Positions 30,865 to 38,945 of a stretch of 43,105 nucleotides of DNA are shown piece after piece. Under the pieces are notes generated by a model. That model did no database searches, was not told the origin of the DNA, and saw only the letters and a list, made by a program, of their open reading frames with translations. Made by a program: the position numbers and the translations under genes. The number at the start of each line of letters is the position of its first letter. Position 1 is the stretch's first letter. Source of the DNA: Bacilli bacterium (GTDB lineage Bacteria; Bacillota_I; Bacilli_A; RFN20; CAG-826); the NCBI GenBank assembly GCA_900767605.1, contig CAAFZT010000042.1, positions 1-43,105 of the forward strand, read 5' to 3'.

Positions 30865-33516
30865 TTACTTCTCTTCGCCGTTCAAGATGTTCGCTTGAGC
30901 CGCGGCAAGGCGGGCTAGCGGGACACGGAACGGAGAGCAAGAGACGTAGTCGAGACCGACGCGATCATAGAACATGATGGACGCGGGATCGCCACCGGTT
31001 TCACCGCAAACCCCGATAAGGAGGTTCTTGTTGGTGGCACGGCCACGTTCGACAGCGATCTTGACGAGTTCGCCAACACCTTCGACATCGATCGTTTGGA
31101 ACGGATCGAATTCATAGATCTTGTGATCATAGTAGAAGGGGAGGAATTGGCCGGAGTCATCACGGGAGAAGCCCATGGTGAGCTGAGTAAGGTCGTTGGT
31201 GCCGAAGCTGAAGAATTCCGCGTGTTTGGCGAGTTCGCCGGCACGGAGGCAGGCGCGCGGGATTTCGATCATCATACCGACGTGGTAGACGAGCTTGACG
31301 CCCTCTTTGGCCATTTCATCTTCGACCGCTTTGATGACGGTGTTCTTGGCCCAGAGGTATTCCTTCAATTCGCCGCAAAGAGGAATCATGATTTCGGGTT
31401 CAACTTCGTGTCCGAGTTCCTTCGTAGCTTTGATAGCGGCTTCGATGATAGCACGGGCAAGGACGGCGTAGATTTCCGGATAGGCAACGCAGAGGCGGAC
31501 GCCACGGAAGCCCATCATCGGGTTAGCCTGATGGAGTTGGTTGATACGATCTTTGACCTTTTGGACGGTGACGCCAAGAGATTTGGCGAGATCGTTGATG
31601 GTTGCTTCATCGCCGATTTCCGGGAGGAATTCGTGTAGAGGCGGGTCGAGAAGACGGATGTTAACCATCGAATCGGGGTTCGCCATATACATTTCGTAGA
31701 AGTCGCCCATGAGGAACGGACGGATGCGTTCCAAAGCGGCTTCACGCTCTTCGGTCGTGTCGGAGAGGATCATGCCACGCATATTGATGATGCGTTCCGG
31801 AGCGAAGAACATACGTTCGGTACGGCAGAGACCGATACCTTCAGCGCCGAAGTTGCGGCCATTGTGGGCATCGTCGGGGGTATTGGCGTTGACGCGGACT
31901 TTGAGACGACGATATTTGTCGGCCCAAGCCATCAAGCGGCCAAAGTCGCCACCGAGGTTGGCGGGAACCATCTTGATTTCGCCTTCATAGACGAGACCAG
32001 TGGAACCGTTGACGGAGAGGACGTCGCCTTCGTGGTAGACCTTGTCACCAACTTTGAGGGTCTTTTCCTCTTCGTTGACAACGATTTCGGTCGCACCAGC
32101 GACGCAGCATTTGCCCATGGAACGGGCAACGACCGCAGCGTGGGAGGTCATGCCGCCACGAGCGGTGAGGATGGCTTCGGAATTGACCATGCCGATGATG
32201 TCTTCCGGAGAAGTTTCAGCGCGGACGAGGACGACTTTCTTTCCAGCGTCGTGCCAAGCTTTGCATTCTTCAGCGGTGAAGACGATCGCACCAGTGCCAG
32301 CGCCCGGGGAAGCGGGGAGGCCTTTGATGACGGGGTCGTGAGCCTTGAGGTCTTTTTCGTCGAAGGTCGGGTGGAGCAAGTCGTTGAGTTGCTTCGGCTC
32401 GACGCGGCAGACCGCGGTCTTTTCGTCGATGAGTCCTTCGTCGACGAGGTCGCAAGCAATCTTCAACGCGGCGTGGGCCGTGCGCTTGCCGTTACGGGTT
32501 TGTAAGAAGAAGAGCTTGCCGTGTTCGATGGTGTATTCCATGTCTTGCATATCGTGGAAATAGGTTTCCATGCGCTTGATGGTTTCCATGAACTGTTTGT
32601 AGACTTCCGGCATGCGCTTTGCGAGTTCGTCGATGTGAAGCGGAGTGCGGATACCGGCGACGACGTCTTCGCCTTGGGCGTTCGGAAGGAACTCGGCGTA
32701 GACTTTCTTTTCACCGGTGGACGGGTCACGGGAGAACGCGACACCAGTGCCGCAATCTTCGCCCATGTTGCCGAAGACCATCGTTTGGACGTTGACGGCG
32801 GTGCCCCATTCATAGGGGATGCCGTTCATTTGACGATAGATGTTGGCACGGGGGTTGTCCCAGCTGCGGAAAACGGCGGCAACCGCTTCCTTGAGTTGGA
32901 CATACGGATCTTGAGGGAAATCTTCCCCGAAGGTCTTCTTGTAGTAGGCTTTGTATTCGCCGACGAGGGTCTTGAGTTGATCCGGAGTGACTTCGGTGTC
33001 GAGCTTATAACCGTTTTCTTCCTTGATCTTGTCGAGCATCGCGTCCATTTCGGTGCGCGGATGTCCTTTGGCGATGTTGGTATACATCAAAAGGAAACGG
33101 CGATAGGAGTCCCAAGCAAAACGTTCGTTGCCGGAAGCCTTCGCGAGTTCTTCAACGGTGGTATCGTTGGTTCCGAGGTTGAGGATCGTGTCCATCATAC
33201 CCGGCATGGATTGACGAGCGCCAGAACGAACCGAGACGAGAAGAGGCATGCCCTCTCCGCCACCGAATTTCTTTCCGTTGACTTCTTCCATTTCGTGAAC
33301 ATGTTTCACGATGTCCTCCCAAACGAAATCGGGGATCTTCTTACCCGAATCGTAGTAGAGGGTGCAAGCTTCGGTGGAGATGGTGAAACCAGCGGGGATG
33401 TTGATCCCTGCAGCAGTCATCTCGGCAAGACCAAAGCCTTTTCCACCAAGGATCTCTTTGCCGATTTTAGCGGCGTGAGCTTCTTTGAAGGAATATACGT
33501 ACTTTTTCTCTGCCAT
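30865..33516 (-). CDS. ppdK: Pyruvate, phosphate dikinase
   Basis: An 883-residue enzyme that interconverts pyruvate + ATP + Pi and PEP + AMP + PPi; in anaerobes it can serve PPi-linked glycolysis or gluconeogenesis. The N-terminal ATP-grasp domain starts VYSFKEAHAAKIGKEILGGK. The swivelling domain has the catalytic His in GGMTSHAAVVARSMGKCCVA (~450). The PEP/pyruvate barrel has CGETGGDPASIMFYDRVGLD near the end, with the catalytic Cys. Full length. TAGGAGG precedes the ATG behind a structured ~40-nt leader. No gene for the PPDK regulatory kinase/phosphatase is adjacent, so control may be by metabolites or at the RNA level. Confidence 0.97.
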   Translation of the reverse strand: MAEKKYVYSFKEAHAAKIGKEILGGKGFGLAEMTAAGINIPAGFTISTEACTLYYDSGKKIPDFVWEDIVKHVHEMEEVNGKKFGGGEGMPLLVSVRSGARQSMPGMMDTILNLGTNDTTVEELAKASGNERFAWDSYRRFLLMYTNIAKGHPRTEMDAMLDKIKEENGYKLDTEVTPDQLKTLVGEYKAYYKKTFGEDFPQDPYVQLKEAVAAVFRSWDNPRANIYRQMNGIPYEWGTAVNVQTMVFGNMGEDCGTGVAFSRDPSTGEKKVYAEFLPNAQGEDVVAGIRTPLHIDELAKRMPEVYKQFMETIKRMETYFHDMQDMEYTIEHGKLFFLQTRNGKRTAHAALKIACDLVDEGLIDEKTAVCRVEPKQLNDLLHPTFDEKDLKAHDPVIKGLPASPGAGTGAIVFTAEECKAWHDAGKKVVLVRAETSPEDIIGMVNSEAILTARGGMTSHAAVVARSMGKCCVAGATEIVVNEEEKTLKVGDKVYHEGDVLSVNGSTGLVYEGEIKMVPANLGGDFGRLMAWADKYRRLKVRVNANTPDDAHNGRNFGAEGIGLCRTERMFFAPERIINMRGMILSDTTEEREAALERIRPFLMGDFYEMYMANPDSMVNIRLLDPPLHEFLPEIGDEATINDLAKSLGVTVQKVKDRINQLHQANPMMGFRGVRLCVAYPEIYAVLARAIIEAAIKATKELGHEVEPEIMIPLCGELKEYLWAKNTVIKAVEDEMAKEGVKLVYHVGMMIEIPRACLRAGELAKHAEFFSFGTNDLTQLTMGFSRDDSGQFLPFYYDHKIYEFDPFQTIDVEGVGELVKIAVERGRATNKNLLIGVCGETGGDPASIMFYDRVGLDYVSCSPFRVPLARLAAAQANILNGEEK

Positions 33517-33525
33517 TTTTTCCTC

Positions 33526-33592
33526 CTAATGACAATTAGTGGGGCACTAGCCCCGACGGGTAGTATCTTACCATAGGTAAAAGGGTTCTTAA
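33526..33592 (-). promoter_or_regulatory. ppdK promoter and structured leader
   Basis: On the minus strand TTAAGA (33587-33592), a 16-bp spacer and TAAGAT (33565-33570) form a promoter. The inverted repeat TTACC-ATA-GGTAA (33568-33580) covers the -10/spacer junction and could be an operator. The leader carries GGGGC-TAGT-GCCCC (33541-33554) and then CTAAT-TGTC-ATTAG (33526-33539), which abuts the ribosome site AGGAGG. Confidence 0.5.
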
Positions 33593-33635
33593 TATAGAAA
33601 AGATTCCCTTTATCGGTAATTTTTGTGTTATACGG

Positions 33636-33651
33636 CCTTCGTTAACGAAGG
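33636..33651 (-). repeat. 16-bp palindrome at the stop codon of the nucleotidyltransferase-phosphatase gene
   Basis: CCTTCGTTAACGAAGG is a perfect palindrome and its centre holds the TAA stop of the gene. There is no T run after it on the minus strand, so it is not a standard terminator; it may stabilise the mRNA 3' end. Confidence 0.5.
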
Positions 33652-34931
33652 ATATCGATTTTTTCTACAGCTTCCGCGAGGTTGCCCACGATAAAATCGG
33701 GTTTTGCGTCTGGATATTTTGCGTAGGGGTGAGGGTCGCCACCTAAAAGCAAGACGGAGTGGGTTCCGGCATTTTTGGCTGTTTGGACATCTTGAGTGGT
33801 GTCTCCAATAAACCATGAGGTTTCAAAGTCAATGTTGTGGTCTTTTTTGGCTTTTAACAACATGCCAATTTTTGGCTTTCTACAATCGCATTCCTTGGTA
33901 TATTCCGCGACAGATTGCTCTTTTTTGATGGGGAAGTGAGGGCAGAAGTAAATGCCATCCAAATAAGCCCCTTCCTTACCTAACTCCATTTCTAGCGTGG
34001 CCATGATACGTTGCAATTCCCCCATGGTGGTCTCGCCACGAGCAACAATTGGCTGATTGGTGATGCAAACAGCTAGATAACCAGAGTCGTTAATTTTCTT
34101 AACAGCCTCCGCTGCTCCGGGAATCAGGTGGAGCATTTCGGCTTTCACGACAAAATCGCCGAAGACGTTGAGGGTGCCGTCACGGTCTAAGAAAAAGGCG
34201 GTTTGAGGATTTTTAAGATTCTTGCGTTCTGGAATTCCTTTGGAGACGTCGTGTGTTACTTTTTCTAGACTTAGTCGATCTTCAATTTTGATAACGTATT
34301 CGCTTGAGCTATATGCATATAGGCCCTCAATGGCCAACGTAGGGGCAAAAACATCGTCCCGGAAGCTCAACGGGCAAATGTCGTCAGGGTCATAAGTCGA
34401 TAAAAAGTCTCCCGACACAATCGCTAAATCGGTGGGAATGATGTTTCTATAGGCAAAATCTCTGGCTGCAGAGGTTTCTTTGGGCAAAACGACGAATCCC
34501 CGACCGTTTGGTTTGACGATAAGAACGTCCTTTTGTTCTGGGTGGGGTTCAGGGTGAACGAACGCGGAAATCATCGCGCCCTTTTCTTCATGAAATTTAA
34601 GAAAACGCTGAAGATCGACGTCTAAAAACAAATCCCCTGGGACGTAGAGGAGGTCTTCACCTAGTTCAGCCAAGGACGCGATTGCACCTGCGCTTCCCTT
34701 TGGCTTATCGAGCAAAAGAAGCGAGACCTGTGCGTTTCCTGCTAAAAAATTAGGGACATCAGCCTTCTTTGGCCACGCGATAAAAAGATGGTCGACACCG
34801 TTATGCAACAAAGATTCAGTTTGCCATTTTAAAAGAGGCTTTCCAAGAATTGGGGTATCCCATTTCGCGACACCATATCCCGGTGTGGCGAAGTCTTTTT
34901 TGTAGGCGGCGCAGTAAAGTAAGGCTTTCAT
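33642..34931 (-). CDS. Nucleotidyltransferase-like domain fused to a HAD (GmhB/HisB-N type) sugar-bisphosphate phosphatase
   Basis: A 429-residue fusion. Residues 1-~225 have a sugar-nucleotidyltransferase fold (PILGKPLLKW, later YVPGDLFLDVDLQRFLKFHE), but the usual N-terminal GGxGTRL loop is not there (ALLYCAAYKKDFATPGYG). Residues ~255-429 are a GmhB-type HAD phosphatase: FFLDRDGTLN, VCITNQPIVARGE, the zinc-ligand pattern CPHFP...CDCRKP and WFIGDTTQDVQTAKNAG. In heptose synthesis, a GmhB phosphatase and a nucleotidyltransferase act in sequence on heptose bisphosphate. The other heptose genes are not adjacent, so the sugar is unknown. I chose ATG 34931, which has TATGAT 6 nt before it, over an in-frame ATG at 34976. 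It is divergent from a sugar kinase. Confidence 0.8.
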   Translation of the reverse strand: MKALLYCAAYKKDFATPGYGVAKWDTPILGKPLLKWQTESLLHNGVDHLFIAWPKKADVPNFLAGNAQVSLLLLDKPKGSAGAIASLAELGEDLLYVPGDLFLDVDLQRFLKFHEEKGAMISAFVHPEPHPEQKDVLIVKPNGRGFVVLPKETSAARDFAYRNIIPTDLAIVSGDFLSTYDPDDICPLSFRDDVFAPTLAIEGLYAYSSSEYVIKIEDRLSLEKVTHDVSKGIPERKNLKNPQTAFFLDRDGTLNVFGDFVVKAEMLHLIPGAAEAVKKINDSGYLAVCITNQPIVARGETTMGELQRIMATLEMELGKEGAYLDGIYFCPHFPIKKEQSVAEYTKECDCRKPKIGMLLKAKKDHNIDFETSWFIGDTTQDVQTAKNAGTHSVLLLGGDPHPYAKYPDAKPDFIVGNLAEAVEKIDILR

Positions 34932-35023
34932 GTCCTCATCATACCTTAAAACGGGCTCAAAATGAGTAGGGAACACATCGCTGTTTCCGACATTTTGGTA
35001 AAAAGAGTAGAATGAGAAGCGTT
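34932..35023. promoter_or_regulatory. Divergent promoter region between the phosphatase fusion and the FGGY kinase
   Basis: TATGAT on the minus strand (34938-34943) lies 6 nt from the left gene's ATG. On the plus strand TTCCGA (34985-34990), a 17-bp spacer and TAGAAT (35008-35013) lie 10 nt from the kinase ATG. Both -10 elements are too close to the starts to allow ribosome-binding leaders. Confidence 0.5.
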
Positions 35024-36583
35024 ATGAAGCAAAACGATCCCTTGATTCTTACTTTCGATTTCGGAACCCAGTCTGTCCGAGCCTCCCTTTTCAATAAAAA
35101 GGGTGAGTGTGTAGGAATGGAAAAAGAAGCCTATCAACCTGCCTATTTTTCCCCGAAACCTGGCTATGCAGAAATGGATCCGAATGATTATTACGATTAT
35201 TTATGCGTTGCCTGTAGACGTTTGGTGGAAAGCCATCAAGAAGAAATAAAACGCGTCCAAGGGATTGTAGTGGATTGTTTCCGTGATTCCGCAGTCCTTT
35301 TGGATAAAGAACGTAAGGTGATTCGCCCCATGATTCTATGGCTCGATTCTCGCATGGCCAAATGCGAAGACCCCCTTCCGTTATTCAACCGTTTTGCCTT
35401 TAAACTGGTCGGAATGGATTACGTCATCAAAATGAATCGCCGCCGTTCTGTGATGAACTGGATTAAAGAGAACGAACCAGAAAATTTCGAGAAGTGCGAT
35501 AAATACGTTTCGGTATCTACCTTCTTTATTTATCGTTTGACGGGCGAATTAAAAGACACCGCCTGCTCCTATACCGGTCATTATCCCATCGATACTAAAA
35601 AAGGCGCTTGGTACAAAAATCCAACCAAGCACTTTAAAGGCATGGTGTTTTCCGTTAAAAAGTCCCAGTTGTGCGATTTGGTCCCGCCTGGAGGGGTTTT
35701 GGGCCAAATTAGCGAACAAGCCGCGAAGGAAACGGGGCTGCCCGTCGGGCTGAAAGTATTTGCCGGCGGATCGGATAAGAGCTGCGAAACGTTAGGAGCC
35801 GGAGTTGTGGATACCACTATGGCGGCCGTTTCGCTTGGAACGGCTTGCTCTATCGAAACAACGACCCCCCATTACACCGAGCCTGTTCGGTTTTTGCCTG
35901 GCTACGCGAACGTGATTCCAAATTCCTATAACGTGGATATTCAAATTTATCGTGGGTTTTGGATGGTGAATTGGTATTTAAAAGAATTTGGGCGCGAAAA
36001 AATCGAAGACTATTTTGTCGAGACGAACCCCGAGGCGTATAACAGCCGTTTAAAAAACATTCCCGTTGGAAGCGATGGTTTGATTGTTCAACCTTTTTGG
36101 GGACCGCTTTTGGACCGTCCTCAAGTCAAAGGGGCAATTATTGGGTTTTCCGATTACACGACTAGGGATCATGTTTACCGCGCCATTATTGAAGGGATTG
36201 GATACGAACTTCGCTATTCTTTAGATGGCATCCGCAAACAGCTGAAACGTCGCGATCACATTCGCAAAATTCGTATTTCTGGCGGCGGTGCGCAAAGCGA
36301 TGAAATCTGTCAGATTATGGCGGATATCTTCAATCTCCCCGTTTCAAGAGTGCAAACCCACGAAACCTCTAGCCTTGGTGCAGCGGTTGCCGGATTCTTG
36401 GCTGCGGGGGAATTTAAAAACCCTGGCGAAGCGGTCAAAGCGATGGTTCATGAGGAAAAGACCTTCGTCCCTAACCCGAAGAACGTCGAAATCTATGAGG
36501 GCCTATATCAAAACGCCTATAAAAAACTCTATCCTTCTTTAAAGGGTGTTTATCGATACCTTTATGATTTCACTGGCCAATAA
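35024..36583 (+). CDS. FGGY-family carbohydrate kinase
   Basis: A 519-residue two-domain sugar kinase. The first domain opens with LTFDFGTQSVRASLFNKKGE, with the phosphate-1 loop, and PGYAEMDPNDYYDYL follows. The second domain has VFAGGSDKSCETLGAGVVDT, AAVSLGTACSIETT and the adenosine-region IRISGGGAQSDEICQIMADI. The family phosphorylates sugars such as xylulose, ribulose, glycerol or gluconate; the substrate is not clear, and xylulose-like ketoses are the first guess. An ATG at 35012 overlaps the -10 hexamer, so I use the ATG at 35024, preceded by TAGAAT by 10 nt and no ribosome site. No isomerase or transporter gene is adjacent. Confidence 0.85.
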   Translation: MKQNDPLILTFDFGTQSVRASLFNKKGECVGMEKEAYQPAYFSPKPGYAEMDPNDYYDYLCVACRRLVESHQEEIKRVQGIVVDCFRDSAVLLDKERKVIRPMILWLDSRMAKCEDPLPLFNRFAFKLVGMDYVIKMNRRRSVMNWIKENEPENFEKCDKYVSVSTFFIYRLTGELKDTACSYTGHYPIDTKKGAWYKNPTKHFKGMVFSVKKSQLCDLVPPGGVLGQISEQAAKETGLPVGLKVFAGGSDKSCETLGAGVVDTTMAAVSLGTACSIETTTPHYTEPVRFLPGYANVIPNSYNVDIQIYRGFWMVNWYLKEFGREKIEDYFVETNPEAYNSRLKNIPVGSDGLIVQPFWGPLLDRPQVKGAIIGFSDYTTRDHVYRAIIEGIGYELRYSLDGIRKQLKRRDHIRKIRISGGGAQSDEICQIMADIFNLPVSRVQTHETSSLGAAVAGFLAAGEFKNPGEAVKAMVHEEKTFVPNPKNVEIYEGLYQNAYKKLYPSLKGVYRYLYDFTGQ

Positions 36584-36623
36584 AAAAACACGCAAAATTA
36601 ATACAAAGGCGAGAAATTGAATT

Positions 36624-37322
36624 ATGGATGATTGGGGCGTCGGCTTCGTTTCCTTCGAAAAATTCTTTGCGACAGGTCATACCTTGGCGGAGGATTTTCT
36701 TTCTTCTCAACCCCTACTCAAAGCCATTCCGAATATTCACGACTTTTTGCTCCAACAAATTCAAAATCTTGACCTTTCTCAATACCAAGAAATTGCACCT
36801 CAGTGTTGGGTTCATCAAAATACAATCGTCGATAAGAGCGCGGTTTTAATTGGCCCTTTGCTTCTTGGCCCCGGGTGCGAGGTTCGACCCGGCGCATATA
36901 TTCGTGGCAACGTTCTCGCGGGAAAAAACGTCGTCATTGGCCATTGCACCGAGGTTAAAAATTCCATTCTTTTTGACGAAGTTCAGATTCCGCATTTTAA
37001 CTACGTTGGAGATTCTATTTTAGGGTATCGCGTTCATTTTGGCGCCGGGGCAATTACTAGCAATTTCCGCGCAGATCACGGCCCAATCAAAATTAAATGT
37101 AGCGAAAATGCAAGGATTTTACCCTTCAATAAAATGGGCGCCGTCGTTGGCGATTTCACGGAAGTTGGTTGCAACGCCGTTTTAAATCCCGGAACCCTGC
37201 TTGGGACAAATTGCCGAGTTTACCCCCTTGCTTCCATTCGCGGGACTTACCACAGTGAAACTATCGTGAAACAAAATGGAGAAACCTCTTGCGTGCGCCA
37301 TCCGAAAGAAGAAGCACAATGA
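36624..37322 (+). CDS. Left-handed beta-helix (hexapeptide repeat) acyltransferase-like protein
   Basis: A 232-residue protein. Residues ~1-60 are a helical lead-in. From ~62 to 215 hexapeptide repeats are clear (IVDKSAVLIGPLLLGPGCEV, IRGNVLAGKNVVIGHCTEVK, FNYVGDSILGYRVHFGAGAI), with the GlmU-like segment HFNYVGDS..GAGAITSNFRAD. This matches the acetyltransferase half of GlmU-type proteins, without a pyrophosphorylase domain. It may acylate or help activate an amino sugar, or act as a sugar-nucleotide processing partner. The weak ribosome site AAGGCGAG is 10 nt before the ATG. It ends with an ATGA overlap with the phosphopantetheinyl transferase gene. The substrate is unknown. Confidence 0.75.
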   Translation: MDDWGVGFVSFEKFFATGHTLAEDFLSSQPLLKAIPNIHDFLLQQIQNLDLSQYQEIAPQCWVHQNTIVDKSAVLIGPLLLGPGCEVRPGAYIRGNVLAGKNVVIGHCTEVKNSILFDEVQIPHFNYVGDSILGYRVHFGAGAITSNFRADHGPIKIKCSENARILPFNKMGAVVGDFTEVGCNAVLNPGTLLGTNCRVYPLASIRGTYHSETIVKQNGETSCVRHPKEEAQ

Positions 37323-37900
37323 AAACAATTACGGTTTATGTTTTGCCTCATGAAAATCTAGCGGCCTCCCAATTAAAAATCGCCACCTTCATTGGGAAGG
37401 AACAATATTCGGCGTTGAAGGAAACGTATGGAGGGAAAGCAACGTTCCTGCCCTCCGTTGCAAAAGCTTATTTGCTTAAGAAATTTACGCCGAACAGCCC
37501 TCTTTTTTATGGTCCAAACGGAAAGCCTTACCAAGACGGCTGTTTCTTTAATTTATCCAACACGAAAGACGCTTCCGTGATTGTTGTTGCGAACCAAGAA
37601 TGCGGCGTAGATATCGAAGGAGAAAGAAACATGGCCCCTGGTTTCCAGCGAAGCGTTTTTGGTGAGGTGATCGCAAACGAGGACCCCGTTGCTTGCTGGA
37701 CGAGAAAAGAAGCGCTTAGCAAAGCGGAAGGAATGGGTTTGTCAGGCGCGCCCTTGCTGGATATACCGTTTAAAAAAGGGCTGTCCAACTATAAAGGTCG
37801 CGATTATTTTGTTGTGACCGGCCGTTTTGAAAAATGGACGATTTCTGTCGCTATAGAAGGATCGGAAGATTTCAAAATCCAATTTGAAGAAGCGATTTAG
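37319..37900 (+). CDS. 4'-phosphopantetheinyl transferase, Sfp type
   Basis: A 193-residue protein with the Sfp superfamily motifs: GPNGKPYQDG, FNLSNTKDASVIVV, the Mg-binding CGVDIEGER, and CWTRKEALSKAEGMGL. It transfers phosphopantetheine from CoA to a Ser on an acyl carrier protein. Whether it serves the fatty-acid ACP or a secondary metabolite carrier is unclear; no polyketide or peptide synthase is in the window. The true start is the ATG at 37319, overlapping the preceding stop by 4 bp. Its stop codon overlaps by 4 bp with the stop of the converging zinc-ribbon gene, with no terminator between them. Confidence 0.88.
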   Translation: MKTITVYVLPHENLAASQLKIATFIGKEQYSALKETYGGKATFLPSVAKAYLLKKFTPNSPLFYGPNGKPYQDGCFFNLSNTKDASVIVVANQECGVDIEGERNMAPGFQRSVFGEVIANEDPVACWTRKEALSKAEGMGLSGAPLLDIPFKKGLSNYKGRDYFVVTGRFEKWTISVAIEGSEDFKIQFEEAI

Positions 37901-38385
37901 TGCTTTGTCGGGTCTAACTTTTCACCACACTGACTGCAGAAAGAAGCGTTCGGTTGGTTGATGTAACCACACCGACGGCAGACGATGGTTTCCATTGGCT
38001 TTTCCGCATTACGGTGCTCGTCGGCATCGTGGTATTTTTCTTGTCGAGCGAGATAGTCGTTTTGCTGTTCGCGAAGGGACTTCCGCTCTTGATTTTGATA
38101 AGTTGCCATCGTGTGGTCGGGGGTTGAGACGGGGTTAACAGGAGGCGTAGCATCCTTCATTTTGACGGCCATTTTAAAACGGAATATCCAAGAAATGACA
38201 ATGAAGACGACCGTAAAGCCAAAGGCAATCCAAAATACAAGGAAGGACCACTCCCCGTGCCCGGTGAAAATTAGAATTGGCATGAGGATAAAACAAATCA
38301 TGATCGGAATCATGGCGATCCAAGAGACTTTTTTCCAGATGTTGTTGGCTTTAAGTGGGTTGAATTGATCTTTTTGTTGTTTCAT
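37897..38385 (-). CDS. Two-TM protein with C-terminal zinc ribbon
   Basis: A 162-residue protein. Two membrane segments lie at ~18-40 (WIAMIPIMICFILMPILIFT) and ~46-70. A charged helix follows (LREQQNDYLARQEKYHDADE at ~108-127). The C-terminus has a zinc ribbon CRRCGYINQPNASFCSQCGE (~136-155). The four cysteines and the spacing resemble the ribbons in the 5876-11648 operon. The ATG has TATAAT 9 nt upstream (38395-38400), and the only ribosome-like sequence is 2 nt from the ATG, so a leaderless mRNA is likely. Its function is unknown. The gene is tail to tail with the phosphopantetheinyl transferase gene. Confidence 0.75.
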   Translation of the reverse strand: MKQQKDQFNPLKANNIWKKVSWIAMIPIMICFILMPILIFTGHGEWSFLVFWIAFGFTVVFIVISWIFRFKMAVKMKDATPPVNPVSTPDHTMATYQNQERKSLREQQNDYLARQEKYHDADEHRNAEKPMETIVCRRCGYINQPNASFCSQCGEKLDPTKH

Positions 38386-38433
38386 TTCCCTTTAATTATA
38401 AAACGAGGATAAGGCCACAAAAAAGAAAATTTT

Positions 38434-38483
38434 GCAAATGACCGCGTTATTTTTCTTGTCGGTTTTCTCATTTGCCGTATCAT
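38434..38483 (+). promoter_or_regulatory. nfeD-stomatin promoter with flanking inverted half-sites
   Basis: TTGTCG (38456-38461), a 16-bp spacer and TATCAT (38478-38483) form the promoter. The arms GCAAATGA (38434-38441) and TCATTTGC (38468-38475) are perfect inverse copies; one is upstream of the -35, the other in the spacer. Confidence 0.45.
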
Positions 38484-38502
38484 AAATTCGGAGGTAACCA
38501 AC

Positions 38503-38943
38503 ATGGAACAATGGATGTGGCTTGTTTGGCTGGGCATGTTTGTTCTTAGTTTGATTTTAGAGGCTTCAACGGAAGCGCTGGTATCGATATGGTTCGCCGC
38601 GGGAGCGCTTGTTTCTTTGGGGTGCAGTTTTATTCCGGGTCTTCCTTATTGGGGCGAAGTCATTGTTTTCTTCGCCATTAGCCTTATCGCTTTCTTCGCC
38701 ATCCGTCCTTTCTTGACGCGATTTCAAAGAAGGAAACGTACCCCAACGAATGTGGATGCGTTAATTGGTTCGAAAGGCATTATGAAACTAGGAACCGACG
38801 AGTGGAATGTCGGAGAAGTCGAGTTGCGTGGTGCGATATGGACGGCCGTTTCGGTTAATGAGAAAATATCCATATCCGAAGGAGAACACGTACACGTGGT
38901 TGCTGTTTCGGGGAATAAGTTGATTGTGGAAAAGGAGGACTGA
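38503..38943 (+). CDS. NfeD-like membrane protein
   Basis: A 146-residue protein. Hydrophobic segments are at ~5-24, ~28-46 and ~52-70, and a C-terminal OB-fold domain (IGSKGIMKLGTDEWNVGEVE, to VSGNKLIVEKED) follows at ~85-146. This is the short NfeD family, whose members pair with SPFH proteins to organise membrane domains. GGAGGT lies upstream of the ATG. It is separated by 2 bp from the stomatin-like gene, so the two act together. Confidence 0.85.
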   Translation: MEQWMWLVWLGMFVLSLILEASTEALVSIWFAAGALVSLGCSFIPGLPYWGEVIVFFAISLIAFFAIRPFLTRFQRRKRTPTNVDALIGSKGIMKLGTDEWNVGEVELRGAIWTAVSVNEKISISEGEHVHVVAVSGNKLIVEKED

Positions 38944-38945
38944 CT

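Noticed and set aside
32521..33576. Plus-strand open frame opposite ppdK
   Set aside because: Antisense to the ATP-grasp domain of ppdK; no ribosome site and no known fold.
33636..33651. 16-bp palindrome as a terminator
   Set aside because: No T run follows on the minus strand; kept only as a repeat.
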